A stretch of DNA of 64,000 nucleotides, from assembly GCF_017744395.1 (NCBI RefSeq), contig NZ_JAGIBI010000001.1:930001-994000 (forward strand), written 5' to 3'. Positions within the stretch are counted from its first letter, which is position 1; every line of letters starts with the position of its first letter. This stretch comes from Herbaspirillum sp. Its GTDB lineage: Bacteria; Pseudomonadota; Gammaproteobacteria; Burkholderiales; Burkholderiaceae_D. This document shows positions 9,586 through 19,179 of this stretch, piece after piece. Made by a program: the position numbers and the translations under genes. Below the pieces are notes generated by a model, which had not been told where the DNA came from, did not search any database, and saw nothing but the letters and a program-made list of their open reading frames with translations.

Positions 9586-10719
9586 TTACTTGAGATAGTT
9601 CAGCAACGTCAGGCTGCTGGTCGACACGAACACCTTTTGCGCCGCCGACAGGTAGGTCTGCTTCAGCGTCAGGTCGCTGATCAGTTCGGACACGTCGGAA
9701 GTATTGCGGCCCAGCAGGTTGTTGACCGTCGCCGTGTAGTTCTCATTCTTGACCAGACCGGCAGCATCAAGGTTATCCAGTTCATTCTGGCGAGAGCCGA
9801 CCGCTGCACTGACGGAGCCGACATTGTTGAGCATGGTGTCGAACTGGCCATTGAAACTAGCCAGTTGGCGCGTCAGGTAAGCTTGGCTACCGGTCACCGG
9901 GGTACGCGCCGCCTCGGCAGCATCAGCCTGTAATTTAGCCGCTGCGGTAGCGGCAAATTGGGCGGCATAGCCTGGATTGGAGGGATCCATTGCATCCAGC
10001 GCCGCCTGTGCATTTTTATAGTTCAAGATCGGTTTATTGCCTGAACCCGCTGGAACTTGATAGTTAAGCGCTGCGGTATTATCAGCCTGATTGGCAGCCT
10101 CTGTCACCGGCACCGACAACACACTGATCAGATTGGTCATGGACTGGAAGATGTCCTGGCCGTTGCCCTGGAAGATGGCTTGACCGGAGGCGCTGATCTC
10201 CATCTGGCGGGACGAGTCGACCTGCAAGGTCATCGTACCCTGGTCGCCGTTATAGATCACATTGCCGTTGCCATCCTGCGTGAATGGCTGGGTGGTACTC
10301 TTGAAGCCGGAGAACAGGTAGTTGCCCTGGCCATCCTTGGCATTGGCATAGCCCAGCACTTCCTGGAAGTTGCTTTTCAGTTCGGAAGCCAGGTTGGCGC
10401 GTTCGGCATTGCTGAATGACTGGTTGCCGGCCTTGATCACATCCGACTTCAGCTTGGTCAGCATGTCGGTGAAGCTGGTGAGCGTGCTGGAAACCTGCGC
10501 CAGCGCGCTGTTTGCGTTCTGGCGATTGATCTTGTACTGGTCGTTCAGCGCCTGGCTCTGGGACAGGTCCAGCGCGCGCGCGGAAGCCACCGGATCGTCC
10601 GACGGCACCAGTACCTTCTGGCCGGCCGAAACCTGCTGGTTCAGCTTGAGAAGCTGACCTTGCATGGTGGTCAGATCGTTATTGCTGATCTGATACAGCA
10701 TCTGGGTGCTAATACGCAT
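9586..10719 (-). CDS. flgL: Flagellar hook-filament junction protein FlgL (HAP3)
   Basis: FlgL joins the hook-side junction protein FlgK to the flagellin filament. The protein has 377 residues. The N-terminus (MRISTQMLYQISNN) and the C-terminal helix (ISDLTLKQTYLSAAQKVF) are flagellin-like coiled-coil parts. The middle domain contains GYANAKDGQGNYLFSGFKS, typical of FlgL. Lies 24 bases downstream of flgK; both are probably transcribed from the sigma-28-type promoter before flgK. Last gene of the minus-strand flg run. Confidence 0.95.
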   Translation of the reverse strand: MRISTQMLYQISNNDLTTMQGQLLKLNQQVSAGQKVLVPSDDPVASARALDLSQSQALNDQYKINRQNANSALAQVSSTLTSFTDMLTKLKSDVIKAGNQSFSNAERANLASELKSNFQEVLGYANAKDGQGNYLFSGFKSTTQPFTQDGNGNVIYNGDQGTMTLQVDSSRQMEISASGQAIFQGNGQDIFQSMTNLISVLSVPVTEAANQADNTAALNYQVPAGSGNKPILNYKNAQAALDAMDPSNPGYAAQFAATAAAKLQADAAEAARTPVTGSQAYLTRQLASFNGQFDTMLNNVGSVSAAVGSRQNELDNLDAAGLVKNENYTATVNNLLGRNTSDVSELISDLTLKQTYLSAAQKVFVSTSSLTLLNYLK

Positions 10720-10743
10720 GTCAGTCGTCCTTCAACTCTTCGA

Positions 10744-13029
10744 TTAATGGCCCAACGTGAACAGCACGTTGAGCATGTCGCTGGCCGCCTGGATGATCTT
10801 TGCCGCAGCCTGGTACTGCTGCTGGTTCTTGATCATGTTAGCCAGCTCTTCGTCCTGGTTCACCCCCGACTCCGATTGCAGCTCGGTCGTGATCGCTTGC
10901 AGGCGCGCCTTTTCGGCGGTATTGGTGACGTTGATCTCGTTGGTCTTGTTGCCGACAGTAGCCACCAGTTGCGAATACGATCCCTGGTAACTGGTATTTC
11001 CGATGGTGTTCTTGGTCTGCAGGCCTGCCAGCAGCAAGGCGTTGCGGTTGTCCGAGGCACCATTGGTATTGGGCGAGATAGTAAATTGGTCACCATTAGC
11101 CGGCTGCCCCGAGATGGCAAATGTCATACCACCAAAAGTGTACGAATCTCCTACGACATATGGCAAGCTGGTTGCACCGCCGGCGATCGGGGTCGTGGTG
11201 CCATCCTTATGCGTAATGACGCCACCAGTTGCTGGCACCGCTGGAGAAATAGCAAAACCAACCGGGGCCGTGGTCGAATAAGTCATCTTCATCGGAGCCG
11301 CCAGCGGTGCGGCCAGATAATTCGAGTCAACTGAACCCGCACTGATAGAGGCCGTCCCTTTGTTGCCCGCAACCGGGGCAAAGGCAAAATTGTCACCGAC
11401 GGCCGGCGCTCCTGACAGCGTAAAGCTGATGCCACCACCACTGTAAGTTCCGCCTGCAACATACGGTATTGTCGTGAAAGGCGGATTGTAAGGAGTGGAA
11501 ACGCCACTTGGATCTGTTATGGTAATCGACGGTGGAGGCGCCCCCGCATTGGTCCAATTCACCGATAAGGTCGTCGCGCTTGCAGCCGTCAATGTCAAGG
11601 AAGAACCTTGCTTGAAGATAGACGTATCCAGCGACGCATTGGAGACGATGCCGCTGCCTGTATTGCCGGTGGTAGTCAATCCGATAGAGTTGGCAGCATT
11701 GCCGCCGGTCACGATCGGCGCTGCTGCCGCGATCAATTGGGTATTGCTGATCGCCATCGTCAACTGCGCGGCGCCATCGACCGTCGGCTTGATCTTGAAA
11801 CTGTCGCCGGCGGCCATCGTCACAGCGGAATACGACACCCCGTCCACCACCGGCGACGGCACGGCGGCCGGATTGATCACGGTCTTGGTATTGTCCGACA
11901 AGCGGGTGACGGTATAGTTGGTGCCGTCATACGACAAGGTGTAGTCGCTGGTGGTCAATGCCGAAGCATTGGTGATGGTCGCCGTCATCGCGGCGGTGGC
12001 GCTGTTGGTCGACTTGCCCGACACCGCCGGATTGGCGACGTTGAAGAAATTGGTGCCGGCAACGCCGTTCTGGTCCAGGCCGAGCTTTTGCTGGTCGTTG
12101 AAGGTGGAGCCGAGAATGGTGGCGATTCGCCCCAGCGAGTTCTGCGCCGGATCCAGGCTTTCGGTACGATATTTCAGCAACCCGCCCAGGCTGCCGCCTT
12201 CGTAGAAGAAGCTGTCCGGAATGATGGCGTTGCCCCCGTTGACCGGATAACCGATCTGCAGACGCGTCAGATCATCAGGAGAAGGCGTCGCCACCAGCGT
12301 AGTCACCTGGTCGCCAATCACCAGCGGTTGGCCGGAACCGATGAACACGCTGGACGAACCGTTGTCCTGCGGCACGATGCTGACCTTGGCGTATTTGTTG
12401 ATGTTGGCGATCACCTGGTCGCGCTGGTCCAGCAGGTCATTCGGCGCCTGGCCGCCGCCGGCGCCCTGGGCCTTGACGATGGCCTTGTTCAGTTCGGCCA
12501 ACTGGGTCGCGTACGAATTGAGCGTATCGACGGTCGATGTGATCTGGTTGTTGACGCTGGTGCGGCTTTGCGCCAACTGGTCGTTCAGGCTCTGGAAGCG
12601 CGCCACCAGGCTGGAACCCATCGACAGCACCGACTGCCGCGACGCATCGGTATTCGGGTTGGAGGCCAGGTTCTGGACGGCCTTGAAGAAATCCTGCAGA
12701 GCCGGCGACAGGCCGGCATCCTTATCGGCCAGCAGGTTGTCGATCTGGGAAATCTGCGAATAGTAAGAGTCCAGCGAGCTGGCCGACGTCTGCGACGCCA
12801 ATTGCTGCTTGACCAGGAAATCGTTATAGACGCGCTTGATCTCGGCAACCTGGGTGCCCTGCCCGAGAAAACCGTAGCCGTAGTTGATGCCGCCGGCAGT
12901 GCTCTGCACGGCAACCTGGCGGTTGTAGCCGGGAGTGGTTGCATTCGAGATGTTGTGGCTGGTGGTGGCTTGCGCCGCCATCGCCGCCTGCAACGCGCTC
13001 TGACCGATGCTAAAGATATTGGTTGCCAT
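10744..13029 (-). CDS. flgK: Flagellar hook-associated protein FlgK (HAP1), enlarged
   Basis: FlgK is the first hook-filament junction protein. At 761 residues it is some 200 longer than the enteric protein. The conserved ends are normal: N-terminal SALQAAMAAQATTSHNISNA and NRQVAVQ, C-terminal NQDEELANMIKNQQQYQAAA. The extra length is in the middle (about residues 340-655). There Ser/Thr/Gly/Ala-rich sequence contains two clearly related copies and one weaker copy of a module: residues 522-552, 623-653, and about 395-415. The copies end in GD.F.I.P-type strands. The region is poorer in the strongly GC-biased codons of the neighbours, which fits a surface-exposed, fast-evolving domain. Confidence 0.95.
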   Translation of the reverse strand: MATNIFSIGQSALQAAMAAQATTSHNISNATTPGYNRQVAVQSTAGGINYGYGFLGQGTQVAEIKRVYNDFLVKQQLASQTSASSLDSYYSQISQIDNLLADKDAGLSPALQDFFKAVQNLASNPNTDASRQSVLSMGSSLVARFQSLNDQLAQSRTSVNNQITSTVDTLNSYATQLAELNKAIVKAQGAGGGQAPNDLLDQRDQVIANINKYAKVSIVPQDNGSSSVFIGSGQPLVIGDQVTTLVATPSPDDLTRLQIGYPVNGGNAIIPDSFFYEGGSLGGLLKYRTESLDPAQNSLGRIATILGSTFNDQQKLGLDQNGVAGTNFFNVANPAVSGKSTNSATAAMTATITNASALTTSDYTLSYDGTNYTVTRLSDNTKTVINPAAVPSPVVDGVSYSAVTMAAGDSFKIKPTVDGAAQLTMAISNTQLIAAAAPIVTGGNAANSIGLTTTGNTGSGIVSNASLDTSIFKQGSSLTLTAASATTLSVNWTNAGAPPPSITITDPSGVSTPYNPPFTTIPYVAGGTYSGGGISFTLSGAPAVGDNFAFAPVAGNKGTASISAGSVDSNYLAAPLAAPMKMTYSTTAPVGFAISPAVPATGGVITHKDGTTTPIAGGATSLPYVVGDSYTFGGMTFAISGQPANGDQFTISPNTNGASDNRNALLLAGLQTKNTIGNTSYQGSYSQLVATVGNKTNEINVTNTAEKARLQAITTELQSESGVNQDEELANMIKNQQQYQAAAKIIQAASDMLNVLFTLGH

Positions 13030-13064
13030 GCTGGATCTGGATCTTCTTTAACGGAATAACCAAG

Positions 13065-13091
13065 TCTACGGCACGCTTTACAAAAACTTTA
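13065..13091 (-). promoter_or_regulatory. Sigma-28 (FliA)-type promoter for flgKL
   Basis: On the minus strand TAAAGTTT starts at 13091 and GCCGTAGA ends at 13065, with 15 bases between TAAA and the -10 element. This is the sigma-28 layout, with two mismatches in GCCGATAA. It lies 36 bases before the flgK ATG. Confidence 0.8.
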
Positions 13092-13213
13092 GATCGGGCC
13101 GGCCATTTTGTTTCCGGGCGGCACCGATCAGCTTGTGCATGCGTGCCGGGAACTTGCATTTTGGGCCCTGTCTGGAACCTGGCAGTTCCCGGCAAGGCAA
13201 ACTGAACAGGCTC

Positions 13214-14191
13214 TTATGCCGACAAGGATTGGCGAATGATGCGGGAGAGCTTTTCCGCATAATGCGGGTCGGTCGCATAGCCTGCACGCTGCAGGCCGTA
13301 GGCGAACCCGTGGGCGTCTTGCGCGCTGGCTAGCACCTTCTCGTAGCGCGGATTGCTGCGCAGCAGGTTCGCATAGTCGCGGAACGCGTCGGCATACGAA
13401 TCGTAGGCGCGGAATTTTTCCACGCGCTTTTGCGGCTTGCCGTTGATGTATTCGATCGTGGTCGCTTCGACAACCTTGCCGGTCCAGTTGCCGGTGGCCT
13501 TGATGCCGAACAGGTTGTGCGCCGAACGGCCGTCGCGGGTGACGATTTCCTTCTTGCCCCAGCCGGTCTCCAGCGCGGCCTGCGCCAGCATGAACTTGGC
13601 CGGAATACCGGTCATCTTGCTGGCGATTTCGGCATCGGCCTGCAAACGGTTCTGGAAGGCCTCGACGTGGGCCGGCTTGCTGGAGGAGGAGCGCCGCTGC
13701 TTGTTGCGCCCTTGCCCATCCGGATCGGCGGCCTGCTGGTTGGCGAAGCTCTGGATGAACTTGGCGCGGTCAGCCTCGCTCATTTCCCTGACCAGCGGGA
13801 TGTTCATCGGCAAACCGTCCTCCAGCTGCTGTTGCTGCAGCTCCAGATCCTGCGCATCCGGCAGCTTCTTCGGCAACGAGGCGGACAATTGGCGCGTGAG
13901 CACATCGGCCAGGCCGATACCGCGCTGCGCCAGGTTCTGGCTCATCTGCTGGTCCAGCATGGAGGTGAACATCTTGGTCTGCTCGTTATCAAAGGGACTG
14001 TTGTGCGGCGTGGCGTCGCGCATGCTCTTCATCATCATGTTCAGGAACAGCGCCTCGAACTGCTTGGCCGCGCCCTTGATCGCCTCCGGCGAATTGCCGT
14101 TCTGGCGTGCGGCTTCGCGCAGGCTGTTCAGCCCATTCGCATCGACGGCCAGATTGTCGGTCGGATTGGATGGGTTGATCTTGTTGAGCAT
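13214..14191 (-). CDS. flgJ: Flagellar rod assembly protein / peptidoglycan hydrolase FlgJ
   Basis: FlgJ is the rod cap; its second domain cuts peptidoglycan so the rod can pass. The protein has 325 residues and both domains are present. The N-terminal rod-binding domain is at about 38-97 (KQFEALFLNMMMKSMRDA). A Gln-rich basic linker follows (about 115-172), then the C-terminal glucosaminidase-type domain (175-325). AALETGWG contains the likely catalytic Glu208. Downstream of flgI; flgK begins 184 bases further on under its own sigma-28-type promoter. Confidence 0.96.
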   Translation of the reverse strand: MLNKINPSNPTDNLAVDANGLNSLREAARQNGNSPEAIKGAAKQFEALFLNMMMKSMRDATPHNSPFDNEQTKMFTSMLDQQMSQNLAQRGIGLADVLTRQLSASLPKKLPDAQDLELQQQQLEDGLPMNIPLVREMSEADRAKFIQSFANQQAADPDGQGRNKQRRSSSSKPAHVEAFQNRLQADAEIASKMTGIPAKFMLAQAALETGWGKKEIVTRDGRSAHNLFGIKATGNWTGKVVEATTIEYINGKPQKRVEKFRAYDSYADAFRDYANLLRSNPRYEKVLASAQDAHGFAYGLQRAGYATDPHYAEKLSRIIRQSLSA

Positions 14192-14266
14192 GAAATACCT
14201 TGGTTGGCGATCAGTTATTCTTTGGCCAGGCCGACCGCAGTTTCGGTCCCGGCGGCATAAACGCGG

Positions 14267-15397
14267 TTAAATCACTTCCAGCTCGGCGCGCAACGAACCG
14301 GCCGCCTTCATGGCCTGCAGGATCGCCAGCAGATCCTGCGGCGTCGCGCCGATGGCGTTGAGCGCCTTGACCACATCGGCCAGCGAGGCGCCGCCCTTGA
14401 GCAGCATCACCTTGCCGGGCTCCTTGTTGATCGAGATCTGCGCATTCTGGACCGCCGCCGTCTGGCCGCCGGCCAGGGCATTGGGCTGGCTGACGGCGTT
14501 GTCGGCCTGGATCACCACGGACAGGTTGCCGTGCGAGACGGCGCAGGTGTCCAGCATCACGCTCTGGTTCATCACCACCGAACCGGTGCGGGCGTTGAGG
14601 ATGACCTTGGCCGACAGCTTGCCCGGCGTCACATCGATATTTTCCAGCGCGCCCAGGAAGGCCACGCGGTCGCCGCTGGAGATCGGCGCGCGGATCCGGA
14701 TCACTCGGCCATCCTGCGCCACCGCGGTATCCATGCCGAAGCGCTTGTTGACCGCATCGACCACCCGGCTGGCAGTCGAGAAATCGTTGTCGTTGAGTTC
14801 CAGCATGACCATGTCGCCGCCGCCCAATGCGCTGGGCACCGAACGTTCCACCGTGGCGCCGCCGGAGATGCGGCCGGCCGAGAGCTGGTTGATGGTCGTG
14901 CTGCTGCCGGCAGCCGATGCGCCGGCGCCGCCGACGACGATGTTGCCCTGGGCGATCGCGTAGATCTGGCCGTCGGCGCCCTTGAGCGGCGCCATCAGCA
15001 GCGTGCCGCCACGGATGCTCTTGGCGTTGCCGATGGAAGACACGGTCACGTCGATCAGTTGGCCCGGCTGGGCGAAGGCCGGCAGGGTCGCCGTCACCAT
15101 CGCCGCGGCCACGTTCTTCAACTGCATATTGTTGCTGGTGCCGGTGGGCACGTTCACGCCCAGTTGCTGCAGCATGCTGATCACGCTTTGCACGGTAAAC
15201 GGCGTCTGTGTGGTCTGGTCGCCGCTGCCGTCGAGGCCGACCACGAGACCGTAGCCGACCAGCTGGTTCTGGCGCACGCCCTGGATGCTGGCGAGATCCT
15301 TCAAGCGCTCCGCCTGGGCCGGCATGGTTGCGGCCAGGCATACCCCGGCCGCAACCATCGCCGCCAGCGCCTTGCGCGTCAAATGCATCATGTCCAT
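14267..15397 (-). CDS. flgI: Flagellar P-ring protein FlgI
   Basis: FlgI forms the peptidoglycan ring of the basal body. The start at 15397 is chosen because AGGAAAGGA lies 9-10 bases upstream on the minus strand; an ATG at 15421 is in frame but lacks this. The result has 376 residues with a Sec signal peptide ending MPAQA before ERLKD. Family sequences: ASIQGVRQNQLVGYGLVVGL, SGDQTTQTPFTVQSV and LLKGGASLADVVKALNAIG. Between flgH and flgJ. Confidence 0.96.
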   Translation of the reverse strand: MDMMHLTRKALAAMVAAGVCLAATMPAQAERLKDLASIQGVRQNQLVGYGLVVGLDGSGDQTTQTPFTVQSVISMLQQLGVNVPTGTSNNMQLKNVAAAMVTATLPAFAQPGQLIDVTVSSIGNAKSIRGGTLLMAPLKGADGQIYAIAQGNIVVGGAGASAAGSSTTINQLSAGRISGGATVERSVPSALGGGDMVMLELNDNDFSTASRVVDAVNKRFGMDTAVAQDGRVIRIRAPISSGDRVAFLGALENIDVTPGKLSAKVILNARTGSVVMNQSVMLDTCAVSHGNLSVVIQADNAVSQPNALAGGQTAAVQNAQISINKEPGKVMLLKGGASLADVVKALNAIGATPQDLLAILQAMKAAGSLRAELEVI

Positions 15398-15436
15398 CGC
15401 GGTGAATCCTTTCCTAAACATTGCCCTGCTGCTCCA

Positions 15437-16096
15437 TCAGAAAGGAGAAACGCTGAAGAAGAAACGCCCCAGCGAAGACATGAAATCGGCCATGTCGACA
15501 CGGGTGTTGGTACGGTATTCGACCTTGGCATCGGCCACCAGGGTCGAGGAAACGGTGTTGCCGGTCTGGATATTGTCCGGGCTGACGGTCCCCGAGAAAC
15601 GCACGTATTCCACGCCCTTGTCGAGCGAAATCTGTTTCTCGCCGCTGACCACCAGGTTGCCGTTGGGGAGCACTTCGATCACGGTCACGCCGATGGTGCC
15701 GGTGAAGGTGTTGCTGGAGGTTGTGGCGCCCTTGTCTTCGAACTTGTTGGACGAACTTCCGCTGGCGGACAGTTCCTTGATCGAGGTGCCGAAGAAGGTC
15801 GGCGCAGGCGAATTGACCGAACCGGTCTTGCTGGCCGAACTGCCGGCCGACTTGCCGGCGCTGGTCTTCTCGTTGATCACGATGGTGATGGTATCGCCGA
15901 CCAGCCGCGCGCGGCGGTCTTCCAGCAGCGGACGATAGACGGCCGACTGGAAGATCGCACCGGAAGTCGGGGGCGCGTAGGAAGCTGGCTGCGGACGCGC
16001 CGTCGTCGGCCCCTTGACGATGGTGTCGGGCACCGTGGTGCAGCCGGCAACGGCGAATACACCCGCGATGGCGGCCAATTTCAGCAAGCTGTTCAT
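15437..16096 (-). CDS. flgH: Flagellar L-ring lipoprotein FlgH
   Basis: FlgH forms the outer-membrane L-ring. The ATG at 16096 (219 residues) puts a lipoprotein signal at the N-terminus, with AVAGC giving the lipidated Cys19 and AAGGA upstream. The open frame extends further upstream without a signal. Conserved sequences: SAVYRPLLEDRRARLVGDTI, FTGTIGVTVIEVLPNGNL and VSGEKQISL. Between flgG and flgI. Confidence 0.96.
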   Translation of the reverse strand: MNSLLKLAAIAGVFAVAGCTTVPDTIVKGPTTARPQPASYAPPTSGAIFQSAVYRPLLEDRRARLVGDTITIVINEKTSAGKSAGSSASKTGSVNSPAPTFFGTSIKELSASGSSSNKFEDKGATTSSNTFTGTIGVTVIEVLPNGNLVVSGEKQISLDKGVEYVRFSGTVSPDNIQTGNTVSSTLVADAKVEYRTNTRVDMADFMSSLGRFFFSVSPF

Positions 16097-16158
16097 ATCT
16101 GCCCTGTCCTTCTTCAAACGCACACTGCGCACTGCCAATTCAAATACCCCACGCCAGC

Positions 16159-16941
16159 TTACAACTGCGAAATCTTGGCCAGCATCTGGTCGGACGTGGT
16201 GATCGCCTTGCTATTGATTTCATAGGCGCGCTGGGTCTGGATCATGTTGACCAGTTCTTCCACCACGTTCACGTTCGAGGTTTCCACATAGCCTTGCCAC
16301 AGCGCGCCGGCGCCGTTGGTGCCCGGCGTGTTGGGGTTGGGCGTGCCCGAGGCGGAAGTTTCCACGTACAGGTTTTCGCCGCGGCTTTCCAGGCCGGCCG
16401 GATTGATGAAGGTCGCCACCTGGATCTGGCCGATCTGGGTGGTGGCGGTGGAACCGGCCTGCATGATCGACACGGTGCCGTCGCGGCCCACGGACAGCTT
16501 GGTGGTATTGAGGGGAATGGTGATGGGCGGCTGCAGCGTGTAGCCGCTGGAGGTCACCAGTTGGCCCTGGTTGTCGGTCTGGAAGGAGCCGTCGCGGGTA
16601 TAGGCGGTGGTGCCGTCCGGCAGCAGGATCTGGAAGAAGCCCGCGCCCTGGATGGCCAGGTCCTTGTCATTGTTGGTCTGGTTGACGTTGCCCTGCGTGA
16701 AGATGCGCTCGGTCGCCACCGGACGCACGCCGGTGCCGATCTGCAGGCCCGACGGCAGCTGCGTCTGCTGCGACGATTGCGCGCCCGGCTGGCGCACGGT
16801 CTGGTACAGCAGGTCTTCGAACACGGCGCGCGAACGCTTGAAGCCATTGGTGCTGACGTTGGCAAGGTTGTTCGAAATCACGTCCAGTTGCGTCTGTTGC
16901 GCATCCAGGCCGGTCTTGGAAATCCACAGGGAACGAATCAT
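16159..16941 (-). CDS. flgG: Flagellar distal rod protein FlgG
   Basis: FlgG builds the distal rod. The protein has 260 residues, matching the family. N-terminal [20 protein letters not shown] with [20 protein letters not shown], and C-terminal [20 protein letters not shown], are the diagnostic rod/hook end motifs. Also [20 protein letters not shown]. It follows flgF by 40 bases. Confidence 0.97.
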   Translation of the reverse strand: MIRSLWISKTGLDAQQTQLDVISNNLANVSTNGFKRSRAVFEDLLYQTVRQPGAQSSQQTQLPSGLQIGTGVRPVATERIFTQGNVNQTNNDKDLAIQGAGFFQILLPDGTTAYTRDGSFQTDNQGQLVTSSGYTLQPPITIPLNTTKLSVGRDGTVSIMQAGSTATTQIGQIQVATFINPAGLESRGENLYVETSASGTPNPNTPGTNGAGALWQGYVETSNVNVVEELVNMIQTQRAYEINSKAITTSDQMLAKISQL

Positions 16942-16981
16942 TTATTTCTCCGGTAATCGGCGATTACATCAGTTGCATCGA

Positions 16982-17719
16982 TCAGGACAGCGACAGGATC
17001 TGGGTCGCCTTGCTCGCATCGCTTTCGGCGGTCTGGATCATCTTCATGTTCATTTCGAACTGGCGCGAGAGGTTGATCATGTTGACCATCGCCTCCACCA
17101 CGTTCACGTTGCTGCCCTCGACCGCGCCGCTGGCCAGGCGCACATTGGCGTCGGGCTGGGCGGCGCCGGTGATGGTTCGGAACATGCCGTCATCGCCGCG
17201 CTTCAGGTTCTTTTCGTCAGGATTGACCAGCTTGATGCGGCCCAGGATATTGACCGCATTAGGAATGCCATTGGTCGGGATCGACGACACCGTGCCGTCG
17301 GAAGCGATCGCCACCGTCACATCGGGCGGAATGGTGATCGGGCCGCCATCACCCAGCACCGGCTGGCCCGACTGGGTCTGCAGGATGCCGTTCTCGTTGA
17401 TCTTGAAACTGCCGTTGCGGGTATAGGCCTCGCCACCATCGGCGGTCTGCACGGCGATCCAGCCCTTGCCCTGCACCGCCACGTCGAGCGCGCGACCGGT
17501 ATCCTGGATCGGGCCTTGCGAAAAATCGTTGCCGGCCGTGGAATCGACCACGAAGGCGCGCGTGGGCAAGCCATCGCCGACCACCGGCGCCGAACGGAAA
17601 GTATTGAGCTGGGCGCGAAAGCCCGTCGTCGTGGCGTTGGCCAGGTTGTTGCTGGCGGTGGCCTGCTGCTCAAGCGTATGCTTGGCGCCCGACATCGCTG
17701 TGTAGACCAGACGATCCAT
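16982..17719 (-). CDS. flgF: Flagellar proximal rod protein FlgF
   Basis: FlgF is a proximal rod subunit. The protein has 245 residues. N-terminal MDRLVYTAMSGAKHTLEQQA with NNLANATTTGFRAQLNTFRS, and C-terminal NVVEAMVNMINLSRQFEMNM, identify the family; the RLVYTAMSGA start separates FlgF from FlgG. Located between flgE and flgG. Confidence 0.96.
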   Translation of the reverse strand: MDRLVYTAMSGAKHTLEQQATASNNLANATTTGFRAQLNTFRSAPVVGDGLPTRAFVVDSTAGNDFSQGPIQDTGRALDVAVQGKGWIAVQTADGGEAYTRNGSFKINENGILQTQSGQPVLGDGGPITIPPDVTVAIASDGTVSSIPTNGIPNAVNILGRIKLVNPDEKNLKRGDDGMFRTITGAAQPDANVRLASGAVEGSNVNVVEAMVNMINLSRQFEMNMKMIQTAESDASKATQILSLS

Positions 17720-17829
17720 AGAACCCCTCTGTGCGGCGCCGCCCTGCCGCGCCGCTGGTTGAAACCGGCCGCCGGCGACGCCGGCGGCCTTGAAGCATGC
17801 GCGCCTCGCGGCGCGCGCCCATCACGCGG

Positions 17830-19140
17830 TCAGCGCATGCTGACCAGGGTCTGCAGGACGGTGTCCTGCACCTTGATGGTTTGCGAGTTGGCCTGGTAGA
17901 CGCGCTGGGCCACGATCATGTTGACCAGCTCGGCGGTCAGGTCGACGTTGGAGTCTTCCACCGCGCGCGCCTGCAACGTACCGAAAGTGCCGGTAGTCGG
18001 TTTGCCGAGCAGCGGCACGCCGGCGTCGGCACTAGCCTGGTACAGGTTGTTGCCCAGCGGCTGCAGGCCGTTCGGGTTGGCGAAGTTCACCAGCACGATG
18101 CTGCCCAGATTCTTGGTTTGCTGATTGCTGTAGGAACCGACGATAGTGCCGTCCTTGCTGATCGAGAAGCTCGACAGTGTGCCCGGCGCCATGCCGTTCT
18201 GCGATTGCGCCAGGTTGACGAAGGCCGAACCGGTCTGGGTGGAGCCGGCGTAGTCGACGGTCATGCTCGACAGGGTGCCGCCCGCCTTGGCGAAAGGAGT
18301 GCTGGTAGCGTTATTGTTCCCGGTAAGATTCAGGGTTATCGTCGTGGGAACGCTGATCAATGTACCGGTCGAACTAAACTGCATTGAACCGATCTTCAGG
18401 GGCGTAGTGCTGCCGGCCGCGGTAGTCACGGTCGTGCCATCGACGGTCGCATACACGTCCCAAGTAGTTGTCGGCGGCGGCCCGGCAACCGGAGCATTCT
18501 TGACGTAATAGGTCTGCACGCTGTACGGATTGCCCAGGCTGTCATAGACAGTGACGCCGGTGGAGTTGTTGTAGGACGTCGGATCGGCGGCGTTGAAGGG
18601 CGTAGTAGTTGGAACGCCGTTCGTCGGGAAGGCAGCGGTCGGCCGCGAATCCAGGTTGATCTTGGTGCTGATAGTGGTCGTCGAGGTCGCCGGCATGGCC
18701 GAAGTATTGATCTGCAACGGCACCGGATCACCGCCCGACACACCTGCGGCATACCCCATCAGGATGGCGCCGCCCATGCTGGGATTGACGATATAGCCAT
18801 TTTTATCCAGCTGGAACTGGCCATTACGGCCATACAGCGGCGACTGGTTGGTCAGGCTGCCGGCCAGCTGGAAGAAACCGTCGCCGTTGATGGCGACATC
18901 CAGCGGATTGTTGGACGAAGTGATGTTGCCCTGGGTGAACGATTGGGACACATCGGCCACCGTCACGCCAATGCCGACCGGCGAATTGCCGGAACGGTTC
19001 ATCGAATTGGCGTACATGTCGGCGAACTGCGCCTGCGACTGCTTGAAGCCGACCGTACTGGCGTTGGCCACGTTATTACCGATGACGTCCAGGCTCTTTG
19101 CTGCGCCGTTGATACCGCTCAGACCTTGTTGAAAACCCAT
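17830..19140 (-). CDS. flgE: Flagellar hook protein FlgE
   Basis: FlgE polymerises into the hook. The protein has 436 residues, with MGFQQGLSGINGAAKSLDVI at the N-terminus and VDLTAELVNMIVAQRVYQAN at the C-terminus. The middle contains the hook variable domain (about residues 130-340), rich in Thr, Pro and Asn, with VTVYDSLGNPYSVQTYYVK typical of FlgE. The stretch near 18300-18620 is slightly less GC-rich than its surroundings, as in the flgK middle. Cotranscribed with flgD upstream. Confidence 0.96.
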   Translation of the reverse strand: MGFQQGLSGINGAAKSLDVIGNNVANASTVGFKQSQAQFADMYANSMNRSGNSPVGIGVTVADVSQSFTQGNITSSNNPLDVAINGDGFFQLAGSLTNQSPLYGRNGQFQLDKNGYIVNPSMGGAILMGYAAGVSGGDPVPLQINTSAMPATSTTTISTKINLDSRPTAAFPTNGVPTTTPFNAADPTSYNNSTGVTVYDSLGNPYSVQTYYVKNAPVAGPPPTTTWDVYATVDGTTVTTAAGSTTPLKIGSMQFSSTGTLISVPTTITLNLTGNNNATSTPFAKAGGTLSSMTVDYAGSTQTGSAFVNLAQSQNGMAPGTLSSFSISKDGTIVGSYSNQQTKNLGSIVLVNFANPNGLQPLGNNLYQASADAGVPLLGKPTTGTFGTLQARAVEDSNVDLTAELVNMIVAQRVYQANSQTIKVQDTVLQTLVSMR

Positions 19141-19179
19141 GTGATACTCCCTTGACCCGATAGATGTCGGTAATGACGA

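Noticed and set aside
14531-16225. 564-codon plus-strand open frame opposite flgI and flgH
   Set aside because: Shadow frame; His/Arg/Gly-rich, crosses two real genes.
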